Shown piece after piece: positions 10,084 to 21,372 of a DNA stretch of 64,000 nt; position 1 is the stretch's first letter; each line of letters opens with the position of its first letter. This DNA comes from Aricia agestis (lineage: Eukaryota; Arthropoda; Insecta; Lepidoptera; Lycaenidae), in the NCBI RefSeq assembly GCF_905147365.1, contig NC_056425.1:6641501-6705500 (forward strand), written 5' to 3'. Below the pieces are notes generated by a model. It made no database searches and was not told the DNA's origin. It saw only the letters and a list, made by a program, of their open reading frames with translations. A program made the translations under genes and the position numbers.

Positions 10084-11670
10084 TTATCAAGGAATTATGT
10101 TTATTTAGTACTTTGCATTAGTCTCATTTTAATCCATCACTTCTTAGCACATTTTTGGTACTAATTATTTTAATCATATCAATCTTTTCATTTCTTAATA
10201 TTTTTATTTTTTCATTTATCATATTTTAGTCTAAGGTAGTATAACATAGAGTTACAATATTATAATCTTCTGGTGACACTTGAGTTCCGGCCTCCGATAA
10301 CTCCACACGTCCATAAGTGCTTCTCGGTTTTCAGTTAGAACAGTCTTTCTATTAATCTAGCGACTGTTGAAAATCTAGAGCTACGTTCTTGCCTCCTTAT
10401 AAAAAAAATAATATTCTAACGTACTTCACGTGATTCCGATTTGATGTGATTTACTTCATCTGTGATGTGCCATTGCCTATCAAATTACAAATATAACTTG
10501 AAGTATACGAAAAATCTTACTACCCTATTTCTACTTAATTTCAATACCATTAACTTATACAAAAATGTGTATAACTCTCAACAAAAAATATTGTTACAAA
10601 GTTTATAATTGGTTATGTATGAAGGTCCGCGCGTGGAACTGTGTCAATCTATACATACATACATATAAATAAAATTGGAGTGTCTGTTCGTAATATTGAA
10701 AGAACCGTTTTTTACTACATGCATATGAATGTATATAGGGTACATACACCAAAACAACATTTTTTACAATTTTTGTCTGTATGTCTGTCTGTTTGCTCCG
10801 GCTAATCTCTGAAATAGCTGGAGCGATTTTGACAGGACTTTTTTGGCACATAGCTGATGTAGTAAGGCATAACTTAGGCTTCTTTTTAACTGTCTTCCGA
10901 AAAGGAGGAGAATATATTTAACTTTTTTTATTTTGGTTCGCGGACAACTCCGTCGTTTGTAGACCGATTTCCAAACTTGTTTTGTTGTTATAATATGAGA
11001 TGTAGCCCGAATTTGGTAACATGATCACAAAAGTGATGACTGATGATCTGATGATGCAATCCATGAGAAATCGACAGGACTTCTTCATAATTAATTATGG
11101 AAACATATTATTGTAGTGATTTTACGTTTTTCTGAAGGATTTTAAGCTTAAACCACAAAAAAATAAGAATTTGCGCCAAAGTAAACCCTTGTCCCGAAGG
11201 TGCTGTACAGAACTCTTGAATCCTTATAGATAATTAATGTTCGGGAATTTTGGCGTTGTTTCAACAACAGCTAAAAGCATATTATTACGTCAATGTGTCA
11301 ATAATACTAATCATCATCACTATAATTATGCCATGAATAATCACATTATTATCAAAAATCTCGCCTTTGATTATATTATTGTTCCACCGTTTGTTGACTG
11401 ATTTTCAAAACTCTTTTATTGCTATTTAGTGTTTATAGAGGTACAGTAACCCGAATTTGGTACAATGCTTACGAAAGTGGTGATCTAATACTGAAATTCG
11501 TGAGATATAGAAGGAATTCCTGGATATTTCTTGGGAGACACATAGACGCGTCAACTATTTTTGTATTCAATCTTCATATTTTTTTACTCCGTAGCAGCTA
11601 ACTTTAGTGCAATTTACCGCTTTTTTTGTAGATCTAGATTAAATGAATTAAAAAGTATTAAATAATTCAT
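10084..11670. other. Intergenic DNA with a dispersed repeat
   Basis: AT-rich. A block at about 10670-10880 containing GTCTGTATGTCTGTCTGTTTGCTCCGG and ATTTTGACAGGAC resembles common lepidopteran dispersed repeats. A related block (TTGTTGACTGATTTTCAAAACT) recurs near 11390. No gene is seen. Confidence 0.45.
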
Positions 11671-11846
11671 ATTCTGTACTCAGTATTTCTGTTCTCAGTC
11701 TTCATTATTTTGAAGTCTGGTACCAACTACCAGCTAACCTAATCACCAGTTTTATGACAAAATATACCTAACTGCAACTTATATATGACTGGTGCTGACT
11801 TCAAATAATTATGAAGATTGAGAATAGAAATACTGAGTACAGAATT
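11671..11846. mobile_element. Palindromic MITE, about 176 bp
   Basis: The left end ATTCTGTACTCAGTATTTCT and the following TGTTCTCAGTCTTC reappear reversed at 11788-11846. Part of the same sequence (ACTTCAAAATTATGAAGATTGAGTACAG) occurs at 599-626, so the family is dispersed. Confidence 0.65.
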
Positions 11847-12363
11847 GATATTTTTTAGTTCATTTAAGAAAATTACTTTTGTCTTTACCTTGGAAGTCGG
11901 TTTGAATATTTGTTTAAAAATAATAATTTTACTCATAAACGTTATCCTTAAGATTTTCAATACAGTATTGGCGTTTTTATGTTCATGAAAAGTGACCAGA
12001 TCAGCTTCTTAACAAGATCGTCAAGATCCCATTTTTACTATTTGGGTAAGGAATGGGAAAATTTCTCTCTTTTTCGTTTTCTTTTTTATCACATTTTGCT
12101 GACACGGACAAAGTCACGGGCAACAGCTAGTCATTCTAATATAAAGCGTAGCGAGTATTGTCGGAAATCGATCCGTGAAATGAAACATTATTTTCTAGAA
12201 GGAGCTATAAAAGGGTTTATGTTTTGTTTATTGGCTCTGCTGCAAAGTATACTTAAGACTAGCGTGTACACTTTCCATATATCTTATATCTTTAAACGAG
12301 CAATTCTTGTATATAAGTATAATTGGAATCTCGGAAAAAAAATATAATAGATAGTTAAATATA

Positions 12364-12565
12364 ACTAGCTATTTGACTGAGCTTTGCTCGGTATTCGATA
12401 AAACACGAGTAAAATGACATTTTCTAAATTGATTCCTAGCTAGATCGATTACTCGCCCCGAAACCCCCTATATACAAAATTTCATGAAAATCGTTGGAGC
12501 CGATTCCGAGATTCCAATTATATGTATATAATACACAAGAATTGCTCGTTTAAAGATATAAGATA
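12364..12565 (-). mobile_element. Helitron-like short element
   Basis: Same family as 1668-2029: CTAG end, TTTGACTGAGCTTTGCTCGG hairpin and terminal GCTCGTTTAAAGATATAAGA. A partial inverted copy of the TC end lies immediately upstream at about 12276-12330. Confidence 0.6.
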
Positions 12566-12687
12566 AGATTTGGGTTAACGTATTGATCAACTATATGTTA
12601 TTGAAAATAGCTTTAATTAATTGAAAACGTAAGTGTATGAAGTTGATAAGTTACATTTTATGACTTAAGGACATTATCTGAATTCTC

Positions 12688-12892
12688 GTCTACCAGAATC
12701 TGACGGCAAAAAGTGAGAAATTAAATTTACTCTAGTAATCCAGAGGTAATTGGAATAAAACATTTTGATTCTTTTTTTTCCTCATAGCGGCTTATTCTGT
12801 GTGTGAAACATGCAAATATATAAATTTATCCAATGATCAAGGATATTTTTTGAAAATCTGCCGTCAAAATTTGCCATCAGATTCTGGTAGAC
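12688..12892. mobile_element. Short MITE with GTCTACCAGAATCTGA ends
   Basis: Terminal inverted repeats GTCTACCAGAATCTGACGGC (left) and its near-complement ending GATTCTGGTAGAC (right) enclose about 205 bp. The superfamily is not determined. Confidence 0.65.
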
Positions 12893-12956
12893 CTATATTT
12901 TCTCTTATAATTTGAACAAACCTTATAACTATCCTACGTCTTCGTGTAGCTAACTT

Positions 12957-13078
12957 ATCTGGCTATACATAAAATCCACATTTTTTTTCCACAAATTAAT
13001 TTCCCGGTCCTTCATTTATAAAAAAAAAAAACGAACATTTTCAAATATTTACTTGTCCATTTTATCCACTTACATCTC
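12957..13078 (+). repeat. CTATACATA-type dispersed repeat, copy 3 of 4
   Basis: Matches copies at 6654, 9957 and 28336: CTGGCTATACATAAAATCCAC, then TTTCCCGGTCCTTCATTTAT, then TTTTCAAATATTT. Confidence 0.55.
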
Positions 13079-13304
13079 CGTTGGTAATTTATTTGTCTGT
13101 TTGCATTCCATGTAAGTTGTAGTTAAAGATACTAATTTTATTATTATCAGATTTTTATGACCGGCCAGTAAAATAACAAGCGATATAGCTGCTTCTATAA
13201 AATAAAGTACAAACTAACTTCTAACGTTAAAAATAAATAAACTTCTTATGCCTGCAATCAAAAACATTTATTACTTAACTCTCCATCGAATTAAACCAAA
13301 GTAG

Positions 13305-13529
13305 TCGACCGAATAAATACCACGTTCTCACAGAAAACAGGCCCGATCCCCTAACCCCTACCCTATTCCCTTCCCTACCCTCTCCTATTATCCTATTCCC
13401 TCTTAAAAGGCCGGCAACGCACTTGCAGCTCTTCTGATGCTGCGAGTGTCCATGGGCGACGGAAGTTGCTTTCCATCAGGTGACCCGTTTGCTCGTTTGC
13501 CCCCTTATTTCATAAAAAAAAAAATTACT
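13305..13529 (+). mobile_element. SINE-like repeat with A-rich tail (GGCCGGCAACGCACTTGCAG family)
   Basis: Carries AATACCACGTTCTCACAGAA, a CCCTACC-rich middle, GGCCGGCAACGCACTTGCAG, CCATGGGCGACGGAAGTTGC and a terminal A run. More complete copies lie at 37024-37362 and, reversed, at 56849-57165. It is a common lepidopteran retroposon type. Confidence 0.7.
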
Positions 13530-13683
13530 ACGTCTTCATTATTTTTAGGTATTACAACCGTCATAACCTCGTCAACGTTGATTACTATGACACACGTGCT
13601 TGATAGAAACAAATTCAGAGTTTCCTGTTGATCCAGTAGGAGCCTGGTCATTGTACTGTCAACTGTCTCAGACATCCCACGCC

Positions 13684-14691
13684 ATGACATCCAGACTGAC
13701 AGTCCTCCTGTGCTTCTTGTGCTTCGTAAGTGTTTTATCTGATAACTTTCTATTTACTATTTTTATGTTCGCGTGAAATTGTAGTAAAGGTGCGATGGTA
13801 AGGCAGCGTTTTTTTATTTAAAAAATAATAAATTTTAAATATCTAATATTTTTCCTTTTGTACATTCTATAATTCAAAAATTTGTATTTCTACAATAACT
13901 TTATCCGTGATTTTGAATTTGCTAAGAAAAATGGTACATTTTTTGCGATAAGATGTAGAATGAAGTAAATTTCCCTTTTTGTGTTCGGTCCAATAGTTTA
14001 CTTAGCATATCAAATGCTAAGCTAAGGCTTAAAGTTTTCATATTTATTATAGCTGTTGGCAATTTTGTTGTGTTGTTGAAAGTTTTGCTTTGTGTGTGTC
14101 TCTCTAGGGCAGTCTAGGAAATCCTTAACCCTATGTGAATAGTATATTTTGACAGTTATAGACGTGATTGAAAGTGTGCCTAACAGCTATGTCCACACTA
14201 TGCAATTTCATCTTCAATTTTCGTCATCATCTTCATTTGGCATATTCAATAATTGAATGCGTCAAAATCCACCCGCGTTCGAAAGAAAAGTGTCATCGCA
14301 TGCCCTTGATGAACAAAAAAGGTACAGTGTGGACAAAGCTAATAAAATTCATCATCATCAGCTGTCAGATAAATAAATTTGAGAATGATGAACATTCTCA
14401 ACTTTATTTATCGTGACTTTATTATAAGTTCTATATCTTATATATTTCTAATATATATATTGTACGCGATTCCGCGATTAGAATAACCATACATGGTTAT
14501 TCCCTTTTTTAACGGGCAAAACACACAAGCAATCCAGCATCTGTCAAGACGTGTCATCTAGCAACACAGAAAGGCTGGCAACACCGGACTTCCTTCAACT
14601 TATTAGTCTGTGCTTCAACTTCACTTCCTTTTATGAAACCACCCCGGCCGGGGTGCATATCTTATATTTTTACATCTTTACTTCGAATACA

Positions 14692-14765
<74 letters not shown>

Positions 14766-15138
14766 TTGGAATCACGGAATCGGCCCAAATGATTTTCATT
14801 AAATTTTGTTAGTATATAGGGGGTTTCGGGGGCGATAAATCGATCTAGGTAGGAATCATTTTCAGAAAATGTCATTTTATTCGTGTTTTATCGAATACCG
14901 AGCAAAGCTCGGTCAAATAGATAGTTATTATTAAACGTGTACTATATTTCAGTGTCTCATGGTTACGGCGGCGCCATCTAGAGAGAAGAGGGATGTGATG
15001 GAATCCATGAAGAACGCCTGGAACGAGGTTGTCAAAACTTTCTCTGATGCTGGAGACGCCGTGGTCCATGTCTTCAAGCCAACAGAGAAAAGCATAATCG
15101 ACAAAATGGCTGACGAAGTTAAGGGTCTTACAAATTAA
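13684..15138 (+). CDS. Small secreted helical peptide with furin-like site, two exons
   Basis: I do not recognise the family. Exon 1 (13684-13725) encodes 14 residues and ends at GTAAGT. Exon 2 (14953-15138) starts after ATATTTCAG and ends in TAA; the intron is 1.2 kb and phase 0. The 75-residue product has a hydrophobic signal peptide spanning the exon junction (residues 4-20, likely cut near Thr-Ala-Ala), then Pro-Ser-Arg-Glu-Lys-Arg. That last motif fits the R-x-K-R consensus of furin-type convertases. The remaining 50 residues have no cysteine and contain two helix-prone stretches, DVMESMKNAWNEVVKTFSDA and EKSIIDKMADEVKGLTN, joined by a Lys-Pro turn. The layout of signal, basic site and amphipathic helices recalls secreted immune or hormone-like peptides, but that is inference. 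No TATA box or nearby AATAAA was seen. Confidence 0.68.
14693..14761. repeat. (TA)n microsatellite
   Basis: About 69 bases of uninterrupted TA dinucleotide inside the intron of the helical peptide gene, directly abutting a Helitron-like copy. Confidence 0.95.
14762..14932 (+). mobile_element. Helitron-like short element, plus orientation
   Basis: Family member with GGAATCACGGAATCGGCCC, TATATAGGGGGTTTCGGGGG and the terminal hairpin CCGAGCAAAGCTCGG followed by CAAATAGATAG, a mutated CTAG end. It is intronic, 20 bp from the acceptor of exon 2. Confidence 0.6.
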
Positions 15139-15880
15139 CACTACATGGTTTAGAGTAGTTCCTAATAGTTTATAGTAGTTGTAAGTAGTTCAGGTTGTAC
15201 TAGTTATAGTGGCGTATCGAAATTCATTGGATTTTTATTTGATCACGCCATATTAGGTTCTTGTAAGTTATTATTAATTTTGTAATAAGTTATTTGTTTA
15301 ATTTATTATATCTTGCGTTTTGGAACTGGCGTCATGGTGTTTTATTAATCAAATGATATTATTCAGGTTATCATTAAATAACTTAATTTCAAGTCAGGTC
15401 TTAGTGTAAATTGAAACGAAACAAAATGGCAATGCACAACCAGTGATTGTAATATAATTTTTGAAGGCTAAGAAAATAGGGTTAAAATTAAATTATATAA
15501 AGAACGAACTCTAAATTAAACTTAAAAGTAGCTGATACCTATATCAACACTGTCCTAACAAACACTGTCCTAACAAACCAATTTATTTTCTATACTTTTT
15601 CAGTTTAGATAAGTATTATATTCATATAGAAAATGGTCTTGAATTTTTTCCCACGGAGAATTCCAATTCGAGTCTACTCACCTAAAGAGGTTTCCATTGT
15701 GTAAACAAACAATAGAATAATACAAAGTATCGACCTATTGTGAAATCTACTGGTTGTACAATGTACAGTGAGTTCTGATCCCCCGAACCAGTCATACCAT
15801 GCATAATAACCAGCATATCCTAGAAAACTTTTTAGCATATTCCTCCAGCATTCGGAGTACTTTTAGCTGCCCTGAGGGCC
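15139..15880. other. 3' flank of the helical peptide gene
   Basis: AT-rich, with short TAGTT repeats just after the stop. An ATTAAA occurs near 15485. No second gene is seen. Confidence 0.45.
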
Positions 15881-16426
15881 TAGACAAGTGGCAAGCGATT
15901 ATCGTAAATGCCAACGCTAACGCCACAAAATGTATGGGATTTGACATTAGTATTCGCTAGCGAAACGAGGACTTATGTCAAATCGCATACATTTTGTTAT
16001 GCGGGCTCTACACTCGCGGCGCGAAAGCCTGCGAAGGCCGCGAACCGCGAGTGTGGAGGGTTTCGCAGCTTCGTGTTTGCGCTTCGCGGCTTCGTATTTA
16101 TATGCGGGCTCTACACTCGTGGCGCGAAAGCCCGCGAAGGCCATAAAACACGAGTGTGGAGGGTTTCGCAGCTTCGCGTTCGCGCTTAGCGGCGTGTTCG
16201 CGGCGCGTAGCATCCGCGAATCGCGGCCACAGTTCGCGACGCAATTCGCGCCGCAAGTGTAGAGCCCGCAGTACGTATCGTGTTCACGGCGCGTACAGTT
16301 CTTGCAATCTACGAGCGAACTATAGCATATATAGCGAACTATAGCATTCGCGAATCGCGGCCGCAATTCGCGCCGCAAGTGTAGAGCCTGCATTAGCGTT
16401 TACGATAATCGCTTGCCACTTGTCTA
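15881..16426. mobile_element. Nested terminal-inverted-repeat element, GC-rich core
   Basis: The ends TAGACAAGTGGCAAGCGATT and its complement (16398-16426) form terminal inverted repeats that extend into ATCGTAAA. Inside are at least two more inverted pairs built on GCGGGCTCTACACTCG, plus a CTTGCAATCTACGAGCG block also present at 60465. The core is far richer in GCGAA/TTCGC words than its flanks and produces overlapping meaningless frames on both strands. A second family copy starts at 63915 and is cut by the window end. Confidence 0.75.
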
Positions 16427-16482
16427 CTAGGGCTGATCCTGCCTAGAAAGAAGATGCAGTGGTGGAAATTATTAATAGCTAG

Positions 16483-16662
16483 ATGACGCCCGCAACTCCG
16501 TTGCGCCAAAATTCGTTTATCATTACCTACATTTATCGTACATTTTTCCTTTCCCGGGAATCAAAGTTTCTCCATAAAAATTTCAGCAAAATCGGTTTAG
16601 CGTTTTAGGCGTGAAGACGTAACACACAGACACACTTTTGCATTTACAATAATAGTAGGTAT
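16483..16662 (-). mobile_element. CTAGATGACGC repeat, good copy
   Basis: CTAGATGACGCCCGCAACTC followed by CGTTGCG gives the hairpin GCAAC-TCC-GTTGC near the CTAG end. The far end carries CACACAGACACACTTTTGC. Confidence 0.6.
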
Positions 16663-17150
16663 GGATCAGATTTTTCTAGAAAAATAAAACCAGTATCATA
16701 GGTCTTAATTTATTAGTATTTGGTATCACATTGTGAGTTTAATAAATAACTTAACCGTTAACGTATAATCTTAAACGATTAAATAATTAGTTGCATAGTT
16801 GCAGAGATAAGAAAAGTTTTGTACGCAACTATAACTTATAAAGCAGTTTTCTTATTTATTTTTAAAGTAAGCAAATTCTTATAAAATTTTCATAGTAAAT
16901 TAATATTCCATCATCGATCAATTACATACAATGCCTAGGCGCAGCGAAGAAATTAATTGTTACATACACACAAAGAGAATAGAGCTGCAGTGATACTTAG
17001 ACACATCTACTGGAAATATTCTTCCAATCACCTACTTACATTATCATTCAGTTAACTCTCAGTTAAAATGTTCATAAGATTTTTTTACATTTTCTTTATC
17101 ACAACTTTTTAAGTAGCTGAAAATACACTTTTTTCTCTATCACTCTATAA
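16663..17150. other. 3' flank of the membrane-protein gene
   Basis: AT-rich. A minus-strand AATAAA (TTTATT near 16855) is the nearest clear polyadenylation signal for the gene at 17374-19544. No other gene is seen. Confidence 0.4.
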
Positions 17151-17292
17151 AGGTGCCACTTCACAATGGTCCATGCTGGCCCACTACAAGCCATCGCCAC
17201 TGTACAGACGGGGTAGTGGTGTATGATGGCGGACGATGGTCAATGGCGATGGCCTTTAGTGGGCCAGCATGGGTCATTGTGAAGAGGCACCT
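17151..17292. mobile_element. 142-bp MITE with TAA target duplication
   Basis: Ends AGGTGCCACTTCACAATGG and CATTGTGAAGAGGCACCT are inverted repeats that extend through GCTGGCCCACTA. They are flanked by TAA on both sides (17148-17150 and 17293-17295). TAA duplications fit PIF/Harbinger-type MITEs. It sits about 80 bp beyond the stop codon of the neighbouring gene. Confidence 0.75.
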
Positions 17293-17373
17293 TAAAGTAA
17301 CAAATCTTGCGACTAAGCATAATATCAAACATTGTGTAAGGCCTCATTTATCAATGTATCGGTACTGTGCAAT

Positions 17374-19544
17374 TCATACGTCACTCTGGTATGTCTCGGC
17401 CTCCAGCCCACACCGTTTGTCCGCTTCTAGGGTACTATCGTCGAATATCTCTATCAAGTTATCCATTCTCGGCTGTATGTTTCCTATAGTTCCTTCTGGG
17501 TAATCAGGCCTCTTGTCAATATAACTCTCTATATTATCATGCTTCTTTTTGGAAGGCAATATGAAGATGCCTGCTGTCACCTCTTTCACTTTTTCATTGG
17601 TTACCTCCTGTTCTTGGGCTATCTCGTAGTTTTTGCGACGCAAATCAGATATCGAAAATTGATACGCTTCCGATTTTGGTTTCTCTTTGAAGAACATGCA
17701 GTATATTATCCATATCACGATGAGTGCTGCCTGAAAAGTGAATTCTCAGTTAAATAAGTTAAATAATTATTATAGTATGTATTTATTACTGTTGATAAAA
17801 TTGTACTTTGCATCTACCTCATCTTGTCTCAACATCACCCAAAGGTTGGCTGGAAGAAAATGCCTAAAGGCATTAAGCCCGCCTCTGTACCATTATGTGT
17901 GCAAAAAGTATAATAAAAAAAATAAGTCAATAAGAACTACAATGATTATTGTCTAACCTAATCTTATAGTTTAAATACAATATAAAATATAATATGTAAG
18001 TAGATTATCCTCATACTTTATAGCAGGGGTCACCAATTAGTTTCGCTCGGGGTCCATAATATTATGAAATGAAATAACCTTCGCGGTCCGCACATTAAAA
18101 AAATAAATAAACAGGTAATTACGGAATTTACAAAGGTATTTATTTACTTTATCAATGAGAAAAATTACAATTTTTGTAGCTAATTATCTCTCTGAAGTTT
18201 GTATGGTGCAAGCTATTGACATTAAATCATGGTTCATCATCATCAGTAAGTCGAGACGGATATTTATTTTTAATGTAGTTCATCTTCGAAAATGCTTGGT
18301 TCGCACACAATGGGTCGGCGGTGCGGATGCGGACCGTGGTCCGCCATTTGGTGACCCCTGCTATATAGTATGAGGATGATCTACTGTGTACATCTAGGCT
18401 ATAATAGCCTAAATGATATATATTATTTAATCACGATTTTAGGTAACTTGAAATATCAAAACAATCATCACGCGCGTGTTTAGGTACATCCATATTCAGC
18501 GAGTTTGATTTCAAGGACACAGCATTGTTGTTTACACTGCTCTATGACACAATAGACATAACTACCAGTAGTTCGACTGCAAAGAAACGGACAGGTTTCA
18601 ATATCTGTCAAATTCGTCCGGTTTCATTAGGATTATGATCGGAATGTGCCTCGCACTGGCTGATATAATTTATTTTTAAATATTTAAAATAAAGATTTCA
18701 AAACTGGATTCTGAGAATTTTAATCGCATGTGCCAAAACACAAACAACAATACGACCAAAGAGGAACACGTCCAGCGAATATGTTTAGGTTTAGGTTTAA
18801 AGAATTTATTCTCAGAAGACATACATTCACTTATATGAGAACTTAAAACTAAAGTTACATTTTGTTTACAATGGTCATATTACAGTAATATGTAGATACA
18901 CAGTAGTATAAGTTGTTTTAATAATATTTTGTGTTCCACCAACAATATATTTCATATTTGCTTTAAGTCAGTTTAATTACTATTATTTTATAAAAAAATT
19001 AAACTAGCGGGCTCGACGCGATGGCATCGTCCCGTCAGATCTATTGTGTTATTTACAAATAGAATTAATAAAATCTGTTCAGGTGTACCATTATATTGAG
19101 GCTGATTATATTACATTTGCTTACACAATATTATTACGTTTAGCAGATTCACTCTATGGTTAAAGTTTTATAGAATTGAGTGAATGTGTTGTAATAGTTT
19201 TTTCTTATATATGTTAAATGAGCTAGCATTTTTAACATCTACAGGCAATTTGTTGTACAGTTGTGCTCCCTCAAAACTCATGGTTTTCTTGCCATAATTA
19301 GTACGAACTTTGGGTAATACAAGTAAGCCTGGTATGTCATAGTTTTAAATTCGTAGGTAACAATTTAACAACCCTAGCGACTATTTTCGTCATATTACGT
19401 CAAATTTAAAAATTTCAACATCAGTTCTAAGTCGGTATACTCTTTAATTCTGTCTACTCTGTCTATGATACTTATACTGCGTAATAAACGTGTGAAATCA
19501 CTTACCAGTATCAGCGAGCATATGAATCCAATGATAAAGGTCAT
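17374..19544 (-). CDS. Small single-pass membrane protein, two exons
   Basis: I do not recognise the family. Exon 1 (19506-19544) encodes 13 residues and ends at GTAAGT. Exon 2 (17374-17730) follows CTTTTCAG and ends in TGA; the intron is 1.8 kb, phase 0. The 131-residue product starts with an uninterrupted hydrophobic segment of about 26 residues that crosses the exon junction. Phe-Lys-Glu-Lys-Pro-Lys follows. This suggests a signal anchor or single transmembrane helix with a charged cytoplasmic tail. The tail is rich in Lys, Glu and Asp (KNYEIAQEQEVTNEKVKEVT, PSKKKHDNIESYIDKRPDYP) and has one cysteine near the end. No enzyme motif is visible. Splice sites and a frame continuous across a hydrophobic helix support the model. 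The start could lie further upstream if there is another exon. Confidence 0.62.
18024..18360. mobile_element. Non-autonomous hAT element in intron
   Basis: Ends CAGGGGTCACCAA and TTGGTGACCCCTG are typical hAT terminal repeats. Flanking 8-mers CTTTATAG (18016-18023) and CTATATAG (18361-18368) match at 7 of 8, as expected for a target duplication. The flanks beyond are themselves inverted repeats (see findings). Confidence 0.8.
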
Positions 19545-21372
19545 TTTATTTTATTTTATGTGACTTTTTCACAGACGAGCGTCTCATTTGAGGTTAGAAC
19601 AGTCGCTGGCGAGTCCCCGTTGCTCTCAATTAAAGCCTGTACTCTTTTAGCGTGTGATGTCATTGATTGGAGTCATTCAATTTGAAACAGTTGACAATTG
19701 ACTCTGATAAGATATACTGGGCTCTTTTAATTGAATCTGTAAGGTATGTTACTACGCGTTTGGCTGCTGTTTTGATACTAAAGAATGCATTGATCTATGC
19801 AAACCTTTGGTGTTATGTAAGCACACACCGCTATTATGTAAAATACAATAGGTATGACAATGAAAATACGTAAATACAATGTGATAATGATACGTAACCT
19901 AACCTAAATTTATAAAAGTTGTCACCTTACTATGATTATATTAAGGGGGCGACTAACCCTAAAGTGTCGATTTTATAATTCATTTTTATACTTGAAAATA
20001 AGCCCCGAATTGTTTTATTTTCTAAAATTAGATACTACATTATATTTTCGACAATTCGATATATTTTATACCCGAGCGAAGCCAGCTGGGCGGGTCGCTA
20101 GTTTATTAATATAGAAAACATTATTCCACGGACTAGGGTTGCTAACTGCTAGCTGTTGGTGATATTTTCAAACTGTTTTATATGCCTGCGATTGTTGCAG
20201 ACTCACTAAAAATATTAAATTATTTTAATAAAGTCTTTAGCACCTATCTAAAGTTAGGACACGAAAAATGCTTGGGAGAAACATAAAAACTTGTTTGGTA
20301 TACCTAATACGGCTCTCTACATATTATTATATATTTCAAGAGACTCTCTACCTATTTTGAAAGTTTCTCAGATGAATTAGGAATGTCGCTCCCCAAAGTT
20401 CCTTACATAATATTATGTTATGCCACAGAATACCAACCAGGTTATGCTCAAAGATCGAAAACGCTTAGTGAGCAAGAAAATAGCTCACAACGCGTTGTGG
20501 TCACTTTACAAATTACAAATTGGCAATATATCCCAATATTGGGTTGAGTACATTATATTGGCTCTAGATATAAACTAAAACGTAAAAAGTAGACGAAAGG
20601 TGCAATATTCATTATTAAAAAAGTTAGGGATAACTTGCAAATTGTTTAATAAGTGCACCTTCAAGATCTAAATCGCTATTGCTATTAAATTTCTCAAGGA
20701 GACAGGAATTGATAATATGTAGGTATTTGCCCGTACAGAGTTAATAGCAATACATATTTAAAAATATTCAATACTTCGTAAATATTGAAAACGTCGTCAA
20801 ACGTCGAACAAAACTTTTTGTTGACTGTGTATGCTGCTGCTGCCTCTAGCGTGAATACATTGCAGTAATACATCCTATTGAGCTAAAGCCACACAATATC
20901 GCAAATGATACGACGCGGTTCACAGAGGGTTGACTTTGAAGTAAGTTCTAAAGGAAAATATTAATTCTGACGTTTTGAAATTGTTGCCAACGCAAAGAAA
21001 AAATATTGATATGTAATAATTTAAAAATCTACCAAAAACCTTCAATAAAAAATAGTCAAACATACACCTTGAAAACTTTTTTGATATTTTTTCTTTTCAC
21101 CCCGTAAATTCTATATACCCCATTTTACCGGTACGCTAGGCCGTATACAACGAGGATTAGTGAAATTTCATGTTTTTATTTTCACTAGAACTTTGACCAG
21201 AAGTAATTATAAGCATTTAAACATTTTTTGTAGGTTTGTTACGTTCCGTACCAAGGTTCCTGACAGCTTAGAATTTTGATTTAAATCCATTTACCACTAA
21301 AAAAAAGAGTAATAAAGAATGATACTTTTAAAATTTTATTTCGACTAGAATTCAGCGAAAATAAATGCAGGA
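19545..21372. other. Intergenic DNA, no gene recognised
   Basis: AT-rich. A dispersed-repeat end GGGCGGGTCGCTAGT lies at about 20090-20104, also seen in variant form at 28025-28045. No exon was supported. Confidence 0.4.

Noticed and set aside
14762..14932. Additional exon of the helical peptide gene
   Set aside because: The stretch is a Helitron-like copy shared with four other places.
15908..16393. Several overlapping frames of 60-148 codons
   Set aside because: They overlap on both strands inside a palindromic GC-rich transposon; palindromes create mirror ORFs.
17153..17503. 116-codon plus-strand frame
   Set aside because: Half lies in a MITE and half is antisense to exon 2 of the membrane-protein gene.
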